Source of the DNA: Arcuatula senhousia
Lineage: Eukaryota > Mollusca > Bivalvia > Mytilida > Mytilidae
Direction: 5' to 3'
Assembly: GCA_963971305.1 (NCBI GenBank)
Contig: OZ020305.1
Coordinates: 40,807,717 to 40,871,716 of the forward strand
DNA length: 64,000 nucleotides
Under the pieces are notes generated by a model. The model made no database searches, was not told where the DNA came from, and saw only the letters and a program-made list of their open reading frames with translations. This document shows positions 23,413-34,759 of this stretch, in pieces. The position numbers and the translations under genes are program-made. How positions within the stretch are numbered: the first letter of the stretch is position 1; every line of letters starts with the position of its first letter.

Positions 23413-24090
23413 ATGGCCGAACAAAAACCGGATCTTCCCGAAGGATACCTTGGTCCACAGGAAAAATGGAAGGAGCTTGGATTCAATACGATGTCTCATC
23501 CGGACCCGGAAATAAACGCACGGGATAACCATTTATTGATCAAAATCGAAGCCAAGCAACACATTAAGTTCACTCACCAACTGATCAACTGTCGCACTGA
23601 TCAAGACGTGACAAAATATGTATTCGCTCAAATTAAAGATGGCATTCTTAACATGCACGTGCATATGCCAGAGTCGGACTATTATAAGCTTCAAATTTAT
23701 GCCTTGCCACATTCGGATCCAGGCAAGTCTCTTCCGAACGTGTACAACTACTTGATCAACTGTTCCAGAGCGATCCAAGCGGTATACCCATTTCCGAAAC
23801 AGTATGCCCAATGGAAAGATGGCTGTTTTATTACAGAGCCTCTCGTTTTGCACTCTAATAGCAAACTTACCAATATCAACTGGCATGTCCATGTTCCGAG
23901 AGCAAACGCTGTCGCAGTCGTAGCGGATGGAGAGTGGTTCCATTTTGAAAACCGAGGCCATGCAAACTGGACTGCCAAGTTCAGTTTGGATAAATACCGA
24001 AACAAAAACACCAAGGTGACCTTGTCCGCGAACTTTCAAAGTGGTGACGAGACAAAATATTCCACATTACTGGAATATTTGTTGGAATAG
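23413..24090 (+). CDS. KY/hillarin-family C-terminal Ig-like protein (gene 2)
   Basis: The 225-aa protein starts MAEQKPDLPEGYLGPQEKW; an in-frame TGA 24 nt upstream fixes the ATG as the first start. Domain 1 (about 12-120) carries IKFTHQLINC, YYKLQIYALPHSDPGK and SLPNVYNYLINC. Domain 2 (about 121-225) carries AVYPFPKQYAQWKDGCF, LTNINWHVHVPRANAVAVV, EWFHFEN, FSLDKYR and KYSTLLEYLLE. The motifs fit the Ig-like domains that follow the transglutaminase-like core in KY and hillarin; that core is absent. Single coding exon, no membrane segment, so probably cytoplasmic. Codon use is more balanced than in surrounding DNA. A close paralogue is at 9716-10381, in the same orientation 13.7 kb upstream, consistent with tandem duplication. 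A candidate ATTAAA lies near 24105. Confidence 0.88.
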   Translation: MAEQKPDLPEGYLGPQEKWKELGFNTMSHPDPEINARDNHLLIKIEAKQHIKFTHQLINCRTDQDVTKYVFAQIKDGILNMHVHMPESDYYKLQIYALPHSDPGKSLPNVYNYLINCSRAIQAVYPFPKQYAQWKDGCFITEPLVLHSNSKLTNINWHVHVPRANAVAVVADGEWFHFENRGHANWTAKFSLDKYRNKNTKVTLSANFQSGDETKYSTLLEYLLE

Positions 24091-24654
24091 ATACTTAACT
24101 TTATTAAAATTGTGTATAAACTTAACTTTTTATAGACTTCTTATTGGTGCTTTGCTTTCCTGGTATACATGAAATACTTTACAACGACTGTTTAATCTAC
24201 TTTTACGTAAGTTGATGTAATCTTAAATCTCAATATTGCTAGAGTAATGGTATAGTAGAATTTTGTTGTATGACAACTTTTAAGGCATGCATATTGAAGT
24301 TTCAAACTTAAAAGACAGCTAAAGATTAAATGGTATTAAAAAGGAGGGTTTTTTTTGTATTTATAATGTAAAATGCAGCGCAAAAAATACCGATATTCTA
24401 TAGTTAAATCTTATGGTTTCCACTTAAGTTCGATACAAAACTAGACCGAACACAAAATCTAAACTACTTATGACAAAATTTTTTACGAGTGAAATCTGTG
24501 TACTGTACTGCACTGCATGGAGGAATGGCATGGTCGGGCTTTATTCGGTTTCTATGCAACAGAGCATAATGCTGAAAGCATTGATTCATGCACATTTAGA
24601 ATGGTCAGTCCGAAAATTGTGAGTGGGATAATAAAGAATTCAGGGAGCCTTGTT

Positions 24655-24805
24655 TATTGACATGTATGCTCAGCGAGCAGCGACCGCTGGTCACATTTAA
24701 GGCTGCTGGCTGTTTTCCATTGTGGATGTTATAAATTTACGTTTATATTGTAGGTTGTGTCGCGTACACTTATTCCACATCTCATTTTCTCCTTGGCATA
24801 ACGAC
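24655..24805 (+). repeat. 3' fragment of the SINE-like family seen at 32178-32515
   Basis: AAGGCTGCTGGCTGTTTTCC ... GGTTGTGTCGCGTACACTTATTCCACATCTCATTTT matches 32415-32510, and the inverted copies at about 52400-52500 and 61040-61150. No ORF. Confidence 0.65.
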
Positions 24806-26029
24806 TCTAGTACATCATAGTATGAATAAAAGTGTTATAATTTCGGTTTTCATTATTTATGCTCTGATTATATTCTCATTTCAAAAGTTTTTTGTTGCAT
24901 GGAATTCATATCAATCCTTTAAATTAATTGATGATCTTTTTTATCAATTATTTCATGAATGAATAACATTTTGATATCAGCTAATAACATAAGCATATGT
25001 TACAGTAAGCGAGATGTGCAATTTATCACATTTTTATTTCGAAGGAAGATTTTAGGAGATAACAAGAGTAACGCTACGCGCTTGCACTTGTAAACGAAAC
25101 AAGAGGTTGACTGACGTGTGCAATAGAAAACTGATTGTAGTTTATTTGTATCCTGTTTCTTGGGTAATTTCAAGGAAAAGATAAAAGTCAAACAATGAAA
25201 AAAATTAGGGAAAGGGTTTAATGTCCCTGGAAACTCATGAGAGTTAAAGGATTCCTATTGCAATTGTCCAAAATTATTTATGCCGACGCATAATGAAACA
25301 AGGCTGAAAAAGAAAAAAACAACAACACCGAATAGGGTATCTCCACTTTGCTATGAAACTCAAAATAACAAACTAGCTAAAACGAACCAGTAGGACAGAC
25401 GAAAACCGCTCATTTGTACTTGATTATGTTTATAATAACAAAATCTATATCTCACAAATTAGAAAAGCTCCAAGATGGCATTGTTTGTTAAACATACCGG
25501 TACTTTAAAAGGGAAAATGTTTGTAGAAAGTCAGCTGTAGTTGCAAAATGTCATGTTTTGGTTACTGATATTTTACGTGGATTATTGGTTTTTAAGCATT
25601 GGTATTTTGTACTTCGGTTTCGCCTTAGATATTAGATTTTTTTTCTAGTAGTTGAATAAAAGATTAGAGATATGACACCCATATGATGCAAATTGTTCAT
25701 CTCAAAAGAGCCATTGGACGTCTCTTTAAGTATTGAGACTTCTTGTCTTCTGTAATTACTTTTTCTTGCAGGTAAAATTATCTTTTTTAGACAGGAATGC
25801 ATTAAATAACAATTTGACTGGAGCCTCTTTAAGACAACAACAATGAGCTCAATCAGTATTTCATTAAAGCGAAGAACATCGTAGCGTTTTTGTTAATAAT
25901 CATACTTAACGAACGGTGATTGTTATTTAAGATACATACATGACATACTAGTGCAAATATTAACATGTAAAAACGGTTGAATATTAATTTTTTTGTAGTT
26001 GATTTCTTTCAGCCAAGTTAGTCTTGAGT
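24806..26029. other. AT-rich intergenic stretch, nothing recognised
   Basis: No protein-like frame or structured repeat was detected. Confidence 0.45.
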
Positions 26030-26120
26030 ATCTTTGGTCATCTTCGTTAGCCAAGGGTTACGATCCGCTTCACGAGAGATAGCGGATCGTAACCATTGGC
26101 TAGCGAAGATGATCTTTGCT
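26030..26120. repeat. Long hairpin with 40-bp arms and 11-bp loop
   Basis: The left arm at 26030-26069 (with TCATCTTCGTTAGCCAAGGG and TTACGATCCGCT) pairs with the right arm at 26081-26120 (AGCGGATCGTAACC, TTGGCTAGCGAAGATGATC) with only a few mismatches. The loop is about TCACGAGAGAT. It could be a tiny foldback MITE or a structured transcript; no flanking duplication was identified. Confidence 0.7.
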
Positions 26121-26929
26121 TTACTTCTGATATGTTTTTCATATTCCAACAGTACAATAATGCTGAAACAATTACCTACTAATTAAATGTGATCATAACC
26201 CAATCATGACTATTTAACATCATTAGCTAAAAGTATGTAGCATGCAGTTCAGTAAATCAAAGGCAATTAAGCTTTGTAGTGTTTTCTTATCAAGTTCTCC
26301 ATGCTTGACTTATAGCTTTTCCACAATACCATCATTGAAAAAAATCGCACTGTTGTTTTCTTTTAATCTATTAATAAAGTTAATTTTCATGTTTAAGGTT
26401 AGTGCACTTGATTCCTAAAAGGTGTGCCAATACTTAGTAGTGAATCTAGGCTTCAAACCAATTTTATAATTCCATAAACTCCTATTTAATAGAAAGTTAA
26501 TGAATTCTAAATGTCTTCATTACTTCGCATCAATAAAAGTGTTGTTTTGAAAATTAACTGCATACTTTAAGTATGCACCTGTGCATCATAAACCATCATT
26601 TTGGATAGATTATTTAAAGATGTTGCAAATTTCTTATTCATGTTATTAAAATCAGCTGTTTTCAATAGTATTTTTGATTGCAATAGCTCAATCGCAACCA
26701 AATTTAAAAGTAGCAATACAACGATATTAGACCAACATATAAATAAAAGTAAGAAAGTTGAGAAAAACTTAAAAATTATATTGAGATATTTCAAAATCAA
26801 TTAAACTATAAAATTGAATTGAAAATTGAGTTTGTTTCATTTTGTTCAACTATATAACGAACGTTTTAGCGTTTTCAAGTTCAACGGGAAATACAAATGA
26901 CAACAAAGTTCCAGAAAATAAATTTAACT
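26121..26929. other. AT-rich intergenic stretch, nothing recognised
   Basis: The complementary open frames at 26567-26804 are AT-rich and overlap on both strands; neither looks coding. Confidence 0.45.
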
Positions 26930-27115
26930 ACGCCTGACGCGCGTTTCGTCTATTCAAGACTCATCAGAGGCGCTCTACCAAAAATATTGAAAATGCCAAA
27001 CAATACATGATTATGAAGAGCATAGAACAGTAAAACCAAAAATACCAAACAGGGGAACCAAATTATTACTAAGATGATCAGCCTATGTCTGGGGTAGGAA
27101 GAACCATAGGGTTTG
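26930..27115. repeat. Dispersed repeat with CGCGTTTCGTCTATTCAAGA motif
   Basis: CTGACGCGCGTTTCGTC...CTCATCAGAGGCGCTC also occurs inverted at 59755-59790 in Vax intron 2, and GGGTAGGAAGAACCA recurs at 51590-51605. It is a fragmentary dispersed family of unknown class. Confidence 0.5.
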
Positions 27116-27869
27116 GACAATTTTGAAATTTAAAAAGATAATTTAAGGCTTCGATGTGTTCTCCAACACAAAAAGTGTTGGTGCCGGAGCGGGCTAACCT
27201 CGGGGAATTAAAACTCAACCAGCAGTGCTAACCTTCACGGGTGATAGGTTTACAGGCGAACATCTAAAAACTATTCCGGTGGTTATAAACAAATCCGCAT
27301 AAGAACAGAAATGGTCCTTTATAATTTATCCATGTCAATGTCTCGAAAAATAGTACTTTTGTGCTCTGTCGATTAGAACATACAAATGTATCATAGCAAC
27401 AAACTTAATTAAGTTGAAATACCAGAAATTTTTGGATGCTAATAAAAATAGTTGTGATTTGACAGATTAGTATAGTTGAAAATTTGAACTTTCATCTACC
27501 TCTATAACTTTTGATTATTAAGAAAATAGTAAAAAAAAAATAAAACTCAGCACCAAGTATATCGACCATGTGGATTCCATGGAAATGATGTGTTGATGGT
27601 TTTGAATTAAACGATCACATTTTGTTATCGTACCTTGTGTAGGTCGGACAATTGAGCCTTTCTGAAATGCGAGGAACGTGGCAATTTTCTCACATGGTTG
27701 AGATCAGGTTTTCTTTTCAAATGTCCTGACGACACCGTGGGTGAGTTATGGCAGATAATATAGGCCCGCATTTTTTGGGATGTGTGCCCAATGCGTTCTG
27801 AAAGGGGAATTCATGTCAGTTTGAATAATGAGATAGTGAATTCATGAAACTGAAGCTTTAAACATCTGT
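27116..27869. other. Intergenic stretch, nothing recognised
   Basis: A slightly GC-richer part at 27170-27250 shows no coding frame that I can support. Confidence 0.4.
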
Positions 27870-28000
27870 CAATTTAATGCCCCATCAACGAAAGTAGGAG
27901 GCATATAGTTTTCGGGTCCGTTCGTCCGTCCATAATTTAGTCCTGCCGTTCGTCTGTCCAAAATGTTGCGAGATGGGGCATTATGTCTTTTGGACATATA
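27870..28000. repeat. MITE-like repeat with TGCCCCAT ends
   Basis: It runs from ATGCCCCATCAACGAAAGTAGG to GCGAGATGGGGCATTATGTC, so the ends are inverted (TGCCCCAT/ATGGGGCA). A second copy, with TGCCCCATCTACGAAAGTAGG, is at 53500-53612 in Vax intron 1. About 120 bp, no ORF. Confidence 0.6.
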
Positions 28001-29899
28001 AGTCTACTCAATAACCCTATCGGCTTTGTGTCCCCATTCTACTTCAACACTTTTAATGTTCATTTTTTCACCTATTTCATTTTGATTTTCAACTATTTAA
28101 TGCAAACGACTTTGTGTTTTTTAGGAGTAAATCAATAATAACTCACTTATTGACCCTACGTCCAATAATGTGAGAGTTCTTTATTAATCATTTACGGACA
28201 GGGCTGCTGTCGGCCTATTTTCTATTCAAACCCACACGGGGCCTGTCGACATCAATTTTGCAAATATCACAGCGTGTACCACCATTCACTTGGGTATACA
28301 TAGAACACCTAGACAACAAGACTAGACACGAGCTTGTCTAATGCAAGAAATATGATTGTCGTCTTATTGGTATCTTTAAAAAAAAAAAAAAATGTTAGAG
28401 TCAATCTTGTATTTGCTAAAACTATATAGATATTGATGTTTTCTTCGTATCCATGCAATGCGGACTACTTTTAAGGTGTTTTATTATTGTATTTTGATGT
28501 CAACGTGCTTGTATGAGGAATTTTTTGGTTAATATATTCGAACAATTTCCTTTTACAGCGCTGTGGTTGCATGTAGCATGCATATTTGGTTAAATGTTAG
28601 ATTAGCTGTATGATATTATTTTATTGACTGTATAATTCAATTATGTCATTGGCATAGTTAAGATTTATTTGCCCTGCCTGTACTCTTGATTGCTGCACTC
28701 TATGACAGTTACGAAGTGATGCACATTCTATATACAACCCACGTAATAACTTCTCGTGCATTGTGTTAGTGGCAGATATTTGCCAAAACAAAATTGTTGA
28801 AACAAAAATAAACATTTGATGAAAACCCGATCTATCTTTTCGTAATTCCTTAATTCATGTTTGATTTTGTTGGCAATGTTCCACCCGGGAAGATTCTTGA
28901 AAAAGTAATTTCAAAGAAATAAAATGCATGATCGTGTAATCATTTACGGGAAATCTTTAAGCCTTCAATACAATTATCTTAATCGAAATTCGTAATAGAT
29001 TTTTAATAGAAAATTAAAGGTAACCAAACTTACAATGAGTAACCGATTTCCATCAGCAATGGCATTGAAGAAATTAAATTATGAAATTGAAATAGGCATT
29101 AGGTATATTTGATACTTAAACGAATGAAGCCAGTCTTTCAAAAAAAGAAGCACATTCTGCTTTTCTTATTAAAAAAAGCTAAAGAACACAAATTGACAAA
29201 TGGAAAGAGGAAGAAAAAGTTGCCTTTGTTCCTTTCATAAAATATTTATTTTTCTAAATATTTGACAGAGCGCCTTGGATAGGTCAATTTTACACTAAAT
29301 GGCTGTTTGAATAACTCGGTCGTTATATCAATTTGTAAGGACTAGATTTTCTTTTTATCTATCATTAAAGTACTTAAATTCGTACCGTCAGTTTCATGCA
29401 TTTAGAATAAAGTGTTAATAGATTCTTACTTATTGTTGACAATCGAATTTTGTTGTTGGGTTTACCCACGAAAACCGCGAAAAATGAACCCAACGTACAA
29501 TAATACATTCGCAGTATTGATATATAAACAGATGTGTACAATGGTTGTTCTTCTTTCTTTTTCAGATGCTCTTCTTGCTGCAGCTTGCTATGGTTTATAT
29601 CAACTGGTATTGAATCTCACTTGGTATACAACTACGTTACTTTGGACCAAATATTCAAATCTTCTGCATCTTATATATTTTCTCTAGATATCTAGATAGA
29701 ATGATAATAATAAAGCATTATATGCGTAGTACCCTATAGATTTTTTTTTACAAAACAAAATAAAAAGAGAAAGACGTACCAATGCCACATATCGTAAGTC
29801 CAAATTTATTGGGGCAAAATCGGTATATACATAAAACGCAAGACCGGCAAAATGATGTTACACAATACAAACAAAGTAACAAACTGTCAGTTAAGGCGA
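28001..29899. other. Intergenic stretch, nothing recognised
   Basis: Mostly AT-rich. The 91-codon open frame at 29412-29687 has a hydrophobic translation but no recognisable domain and no start context that I trust. Confidence 0.4.
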
Positions 29900-30250
29900 T
29901 AAAAAATTAGCTCAGGTGCTTCGGGTGGATATTAATAAAAGCTTATAATTAATAAAGAAAATCAAAGGGGCAGTAAAACTCAAAGTCATAACCAGACGAA
30001 ACTGAATACAACTTAGGTGCCGCTTAGAAACAACCAAACAACTTTTGGCAATGCGAGCAGCATAGAAGTACTAATTGGATTGGGCTTCCAAACGTCAGCT
30101 GAAGTCCGAAAGAACAGATAAAAACTCGTTGACACAAAACCAAACATCACAAACACAAGTCGTAACTATAGTGAGCAGTTCCTGTTTGTTGCAATACACC
30201 CGTCCCGTTGCCAATTTAATCTAATACATGTCAAACCCCGTAAACATGGT
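29900..30250 (-). repeat. Fragment of retroelement-like 3'-end family
   Basis: It shows the family landmarks GCTTCCAAACGTCAGC..AAGTCCGAAAGAACAG, AAGTCGTAACTATAGTGAGCAGTTCCTG and ACACCCGTCCCGTTGCCAAT, in the same order as 35990-36290 and 62590-62690. No intact frame. Confidence 0.5.
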
Positions 30251-32177
30251 AAGGAAAGCAATCAGAAGGTATAGTGACCCACAACTGTAGTCACCTGAGA
30301 GGAAGAAATAAGATTTCTTCAATGAAGATAACGTCTGGTAAGCAACATAACACTGTTTTAGCAATGACTGTGTCTGGCGTGAAGCCCCATAAAAAAATCA
30401 TGCTTGGGAATAATTTAGAAGTTGCGAATCCCATTAAAACGAAAGTAACCTCATGTGCTTCAAAGATCATCTTAGATACGATAGCAATCTGAATAATTAG
30501 ATCGAATTCATTTTTAACTTCAGTTCCTGAAATAGTTCGCGGTCTATTAATTCCTAAGCTATGCTTTGAACACGTCGCTTTTTTACGTTAAACAAAAAGT
30601 CCCGCTTTTATCGTATGTCGTTGCACGTATACGTTACCGGTTCTTTATAATGGTTCTAAAGAATATATTATGGAGTCTTCTTGTTAATCCTTCATAAAGA
30701 AACTTAAAGCACATATATGAAAGGAAACCTTTCAGATATAGTTGCAAGAAACAAAGAGCTTCCCATTTTGGAATGAGAGGCGATGAAAAAGACATTGAAT
30801 CCACAACTGAATCACAAGGAAATGTTTGTTTTAGCAACGGAAGAATGTGCTATTTTTAAGTTTTATTAAGGATAATAGAATTCAGTCAATTATTTGAAGC
30901 TGTAAAAGTCAAAGAAATATAAGTAGGTCAGAAGTTCAAAAGGTAAAAGACAAACCAGTCAACACAAAACACAAATCATGATCAGACAACACAAAACACA
31001 CAACCCAGAACATACACATAAAACAATCAAACTGCAATCAAATTCCACTTCCGTTAAAATGGGAATATATGCTTTTGCTCTTGGAGGGTATGCTAAAAAC
31101 GCTCCAGCAAAAACAAACTAATATCAGCGTATGAAATTGCGATTGGATATATATTCAGCTTACTAAATATATCAAAAAGGATTAAAGTAGATCTTAACCG
31201 GTTTTTAGTTACTTTTGTCATTGGTCTGTCAGTTATTTCTTTACTATCAAGCAGCTCGACTTTGACTGTACAATCAGGGAGATAACATAAAAGTGATGAA
31301 ATCATAGTAGAAAAGATTAGAATGTGGAGACACAAGTTCAATTGGGAATGAGGGTTAAGATTGCCGCTGAAATATAATAAGGGACGGATAAAATCGGGAA
31401 ATTTTGTCTACTTTAGGGGATCATTTGAGTCAGCAGCAGTGTTCTTTAACGTTGGAGGAGCGTGACACGGTACATTCGACTATGGTTTGTGGTTTTATTT
31501 TCCGAACAATAATCTGACCCCGACATGCAAGATTAAACAACATGGCTCACACATTTCAGCCGCTCTGTGGGCAAATCAGTTTTACCCGATTTCAAGTTCG
31601 ATTTCTGAGTGGTGCTCTTTAATGGGCTTTCACTGACAGGCCTGTCCGTTACTTCATACTTTAGGTGAAAGGTGGCAATCAATTAATGAAGATTTGACCT
31701 GAGATAAAACTGAACTAAGGTTTTCTAGAGTTTGTCAATATTTCTCGAATTACTAGTACATGTATTCAAAATATTTCTTATTAATGTGAGCATAACAATG
31801 TGCATAATCAGCAATTATATTTAGAACTTTCATGTTTAATCATATTTACTGCCAGATTGACATGATGGTACCTACATCGGCGTACTTTGATGTATGGGAT
31901 TAGAACACTAACAAGACAGTTGTTTACAGGTACTCAAAGTAATGTGGATGTTTATTGTGATATTCATGGCATGCGCTAGAATGCGGAAAATAATAGTACA
32001 CAAGTTTAAGTGCACTTCCTCGAATTTAATGATTTAATGCGGTGATGTCTGTGTTTATACATGTACATGTAATTTCGACCAAGTTATTTTAATCCTATAA
32101 AATATAATATGCGCTTAAAATATTTTCGATCCGTTCGTCTTTTCACTTTCGTCGCTTTTTTTTAATCATCAAAGTAG
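30251..32177. other. Intergenic stretch, nothing recognised
   Basis: Several short frames exist but none looks like a conserved protein. The part at about 31380-31690 is less AT-rich than its surroundings and free of the repeats recognised elsewhere; its nature is unknown. Confidence 0.4.
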
Positions 32178-32515
32178 GTAGAAAGGGGGAAGGTTGGGCC
32201 CAAAAAACTATTTTAACCCCGCCACATATTATATGTACCTTTCCTAAGCCAGGATTTGACAAAGCTTTCGTTTGTACTTGTCTTTTTGATGTTTTCTGTT
32301 CCTTGTTTAAGAAGGGGGTCTATCTGTGACTATTTCAGGACTGGATTTGAATTATACGCATTCTATTTAAACCATGGGTCAATTGCAGAACCGCGAGCAG
32401 TGCCAAATGGCCTCGTTGAAGGCTGCTGGCGGTTGTCCATTGTGGTTTTTTCTGATTTGCCGCTTGATTGTGGGCTGTGTCGCGTACACTGATTCCACAT
32501 CTCATTATTTTCTCA
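32178..32515 (+). repeat. SINE-like dispersed element, fullest copy in the window
   Basis: It contains both the 5' module (GGTTGGGCCC..TTTTAACCCCGCCACAT ... CCTAAGCCAGGA) seen at 8387 and 8735 and the 3' module (GGCTGCTGGCGGTTGTCC ... GTGTCGCGTACACTGATTCC) seen at 24655. An inverted copy with both modules lies at about 61036-61375 inside pearl-like copy E, which supports treating it as one mobile unit of about 340 bp. No ORF. Class uncertain. Confidence 0.65.
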
Positions 32516-33273
32516 TATGGAGAGAAGAAATCTATAAGTAATAAAAGTTAAGTGCTTGTACAAAAAATAAGATAAGATATCAAAAATCGATCGTGTCCAA
32601 CAAGTCTGACGACAAAAATGGTAGTTGCTCTCGGAAACATCTGATTTAGCAGCAGAGTTTATTGACTCAGTGGTTTCAAAATACAATTTACCACAGCGGG
32701 TATCAATTAAACAGTTAAGTTCATGATTTATTTGCATATTTCGAATTTAGATAAACCTCTTGTATTAATTAGTTATTTAGTTAAATCAAGGCATAAAATA
32801 TGGAAAAAAAAATTCTTTAAAAAGCGGAGAAAAAATGAGGCCAATTCCAGCACTGAGTATATCGACAAAGGTTTTGAAAAAAAAATTGAATTTGGAAACG
32901 TATTGGTTTTAAGTCTAAGTACACAACTGGTTAGAATCTAAACGTTTTCCTGTATGTTTTAATTAGATTTTAAAATTTAAAAAAATAATGTAAATGATCT
33001 TTTATTAAATCTGTATTCGTCACATCACGGCTTTTACAAGACTCGATGTAAGAAGCAAGAAAGTACATATTTGCTATTTGAATTTCGTAGTCCGAAAACA
33101 GAATAAGATGACACAAATAGCACAACACGAACCTGTATCAAAACAACAGTGAACACTTGTTCTCTATAAAGGGCATTGATCTAAACCTCTGGTCAGCAGC
33201 ATAGAAGTTAGAAAGCTTCCAGTATAGGAAGAAAAGTATTTTCATCTAAAGAACCAAATCCCCGTCTGAGACC
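32516..33273. other. Intergenic stretch, nothing recognised
   Basis: AT-rich. The final 50 bp resemble the DNA just upstream of the ORF relic at 38744, as part of a larger duplicated segment. Confidence 0.4.
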
Positions 33274-33447
33274 ATGATGGGAATTGTTTTCGCCATATGC
33301 TGTGTCTTCCTTCTGCTCTTATTTCATCCATTTTATCCCACAACCATATTGACAATCAAACCGAATAAACATGTGTTTGATAGAATGAAAGAACGAGTTG
33401 GAGTTTATGTCCTTGCAGCACTATATAGCTTATATAAAAGCTATTAA
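33274..33447 (+). CDS. Short ORF (57 aa) with hydrophobic N-terminus, possible first exon
   Basis: The protein begins MMGIVFAICCVFLLLLF, a strong signal peptide or signal-anchor-like stretch (residues 3-17), followed by HPFYPTTILTIKPNKHVFD, RMKERVGVYVLAALYSLYKSY and a stop. A diverged copy of the same DNA is at 38744, where a frameshift cuts the frame after 24 codons. Downstream sequence is also duplicated (about 33775-33870 resembles 39180-39260). It could be the first exon of a gene whose other exons are unseen or lost, a small secreted or membrane peptide, or a chance frame in a duplicated repeat. No family is recognised. Confidence 0.3.
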   Translation: MMGIVFAICCVFLLLLFHPFYPTTILTIKPNKHVFDRMKERVGVYVLAALYSLYKSY

Positions 33448-33499
33448 CACCAAAAGGATGTTAAAATGATAAAAAATTATGGGGGGTAGGTTAAGAAAC

Positions 33500-33690
33500 T
33501 ACCACCGAACAGTAATTTTTTAAGATAACAGAAAAAGGCGCATTATTTGGTGGTCGACAAAGGGATATTATACGTTCATGAAGCGCGGCACTCTCCACAC
33601 ACATTGGCCCACTCCGGTCAACGGTCAGGTTTTAACGACAAGCTACTAGGCTCTGCTGCGGACCTTTTCGCCATCCGCGCCTGCACGGGA
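33500..33690 (-). repeat. SINE-like element (GTGCGGGG family), inverted fragment
   Basis: CACATTGGCCCACTCCGGTC, GGCTCTGCTGCGGACC and GCCTGCACGGGACTG are the reverse complement of the 5' half of the family best seen at 56999-57457. The fragment interrupts the duplicated segment around 33274. Confidence 0.55.
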
Positions 33691-34759
33691 CTGTTTTAAA
33701 AGGACAATAATCGCCAATCATTTTTACGTTAAATCTCGCTATTTATTTTAATTTTCTCTACTCTGTAACATGTATGTGTCTGTGTCGATTTTTGGCAAAT
33801 AGTGTTGTTCGTGTTGAAGCCCAAAGTCATTAATACAATTTTAATCTAGCTCTCATTAGTATTATTACCAGATAAGAAGAACGTTGAAATTCAGCTACTT
33901 GATAACATGATTATCATGATGAACGATATTTCTTTCCTCGGAGATTCACAGAAGAAGATTTACCTTAAGATAAGATATCGTATGAAGTTTTAATCTAAAT
34001 CTATTCACTTCTATTGCCAATAGCCTCAATCTTTTTTTATTTAAGTAACCAAAACTTGAAAGATAAATGCTTTAATTCTTTTATTGCACATCGTCAATAT
34101 CCTTGGTCCTGTTTTAACTGCCTATATCTTATCAAAGTGCTTTTTTCCACAATTTTTATTTCCTCCTTATTGTTTAACTGCTTGTTGTTGAGTAACATTA
34201 GTATGTTTTCCAACACAACAGAGTTTGGTTGTAACCAACTTTATATAATTTATTTCTCAGCCATTTGGGTTAAAAATTACCAAAGTCTGTACAGGTTTTT
34301 AGATGTTCTCTAATAACACATTTTACAAAACAAATTCCTAATCAAATTTATATCTCTACTTTTTACAATTATCAAAAGTGCTGCAAAATGAAGGCTTTTT
34401 CTTATTTTATTTTTATTTGAGGGCAGGGGTGATTTTGTCACAAGTGTCTTACGACTCATCATTATCTGCTCCTGATTGGAGATTCCTCCATGAAATTGTC
34501 AAAAGATAGACTTCAAAACGATTTAAAAATGCACAATTACGACGTTTAATTAAGTTTAACAGGTAGATTTAAAAATTGTTCGATGAAAAATTTGCCACAA
34601 GCAACTTTTCTGAGAAGATCGAGAATTATAAAACATGCATTCGAATTAATAGAGTTTGAATACTGTATGATATATAGACCTCAATCTCTATCTTCTGAAT
34701 CGTTCGTTTCGTAATGTTAAGAATCAGAGTCTGAATTGTCAACTTAAATGAACAAGAAA
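33691..34759. other. Intergenic stretch, nothing recognised
   Basis: Apart from the piece at 33775-33870 shared with 39180-39260, no repeat or coding frame could be supported. The 99-codon frame at 34014-34313 is AT-driven. Confidence 0.4.

Noticed and set aside
23533..24039. 168-aa minus-strand ORF opposite KY-like gene 2
   Set aside because: It is a shadow of the real plus-strand CDS.
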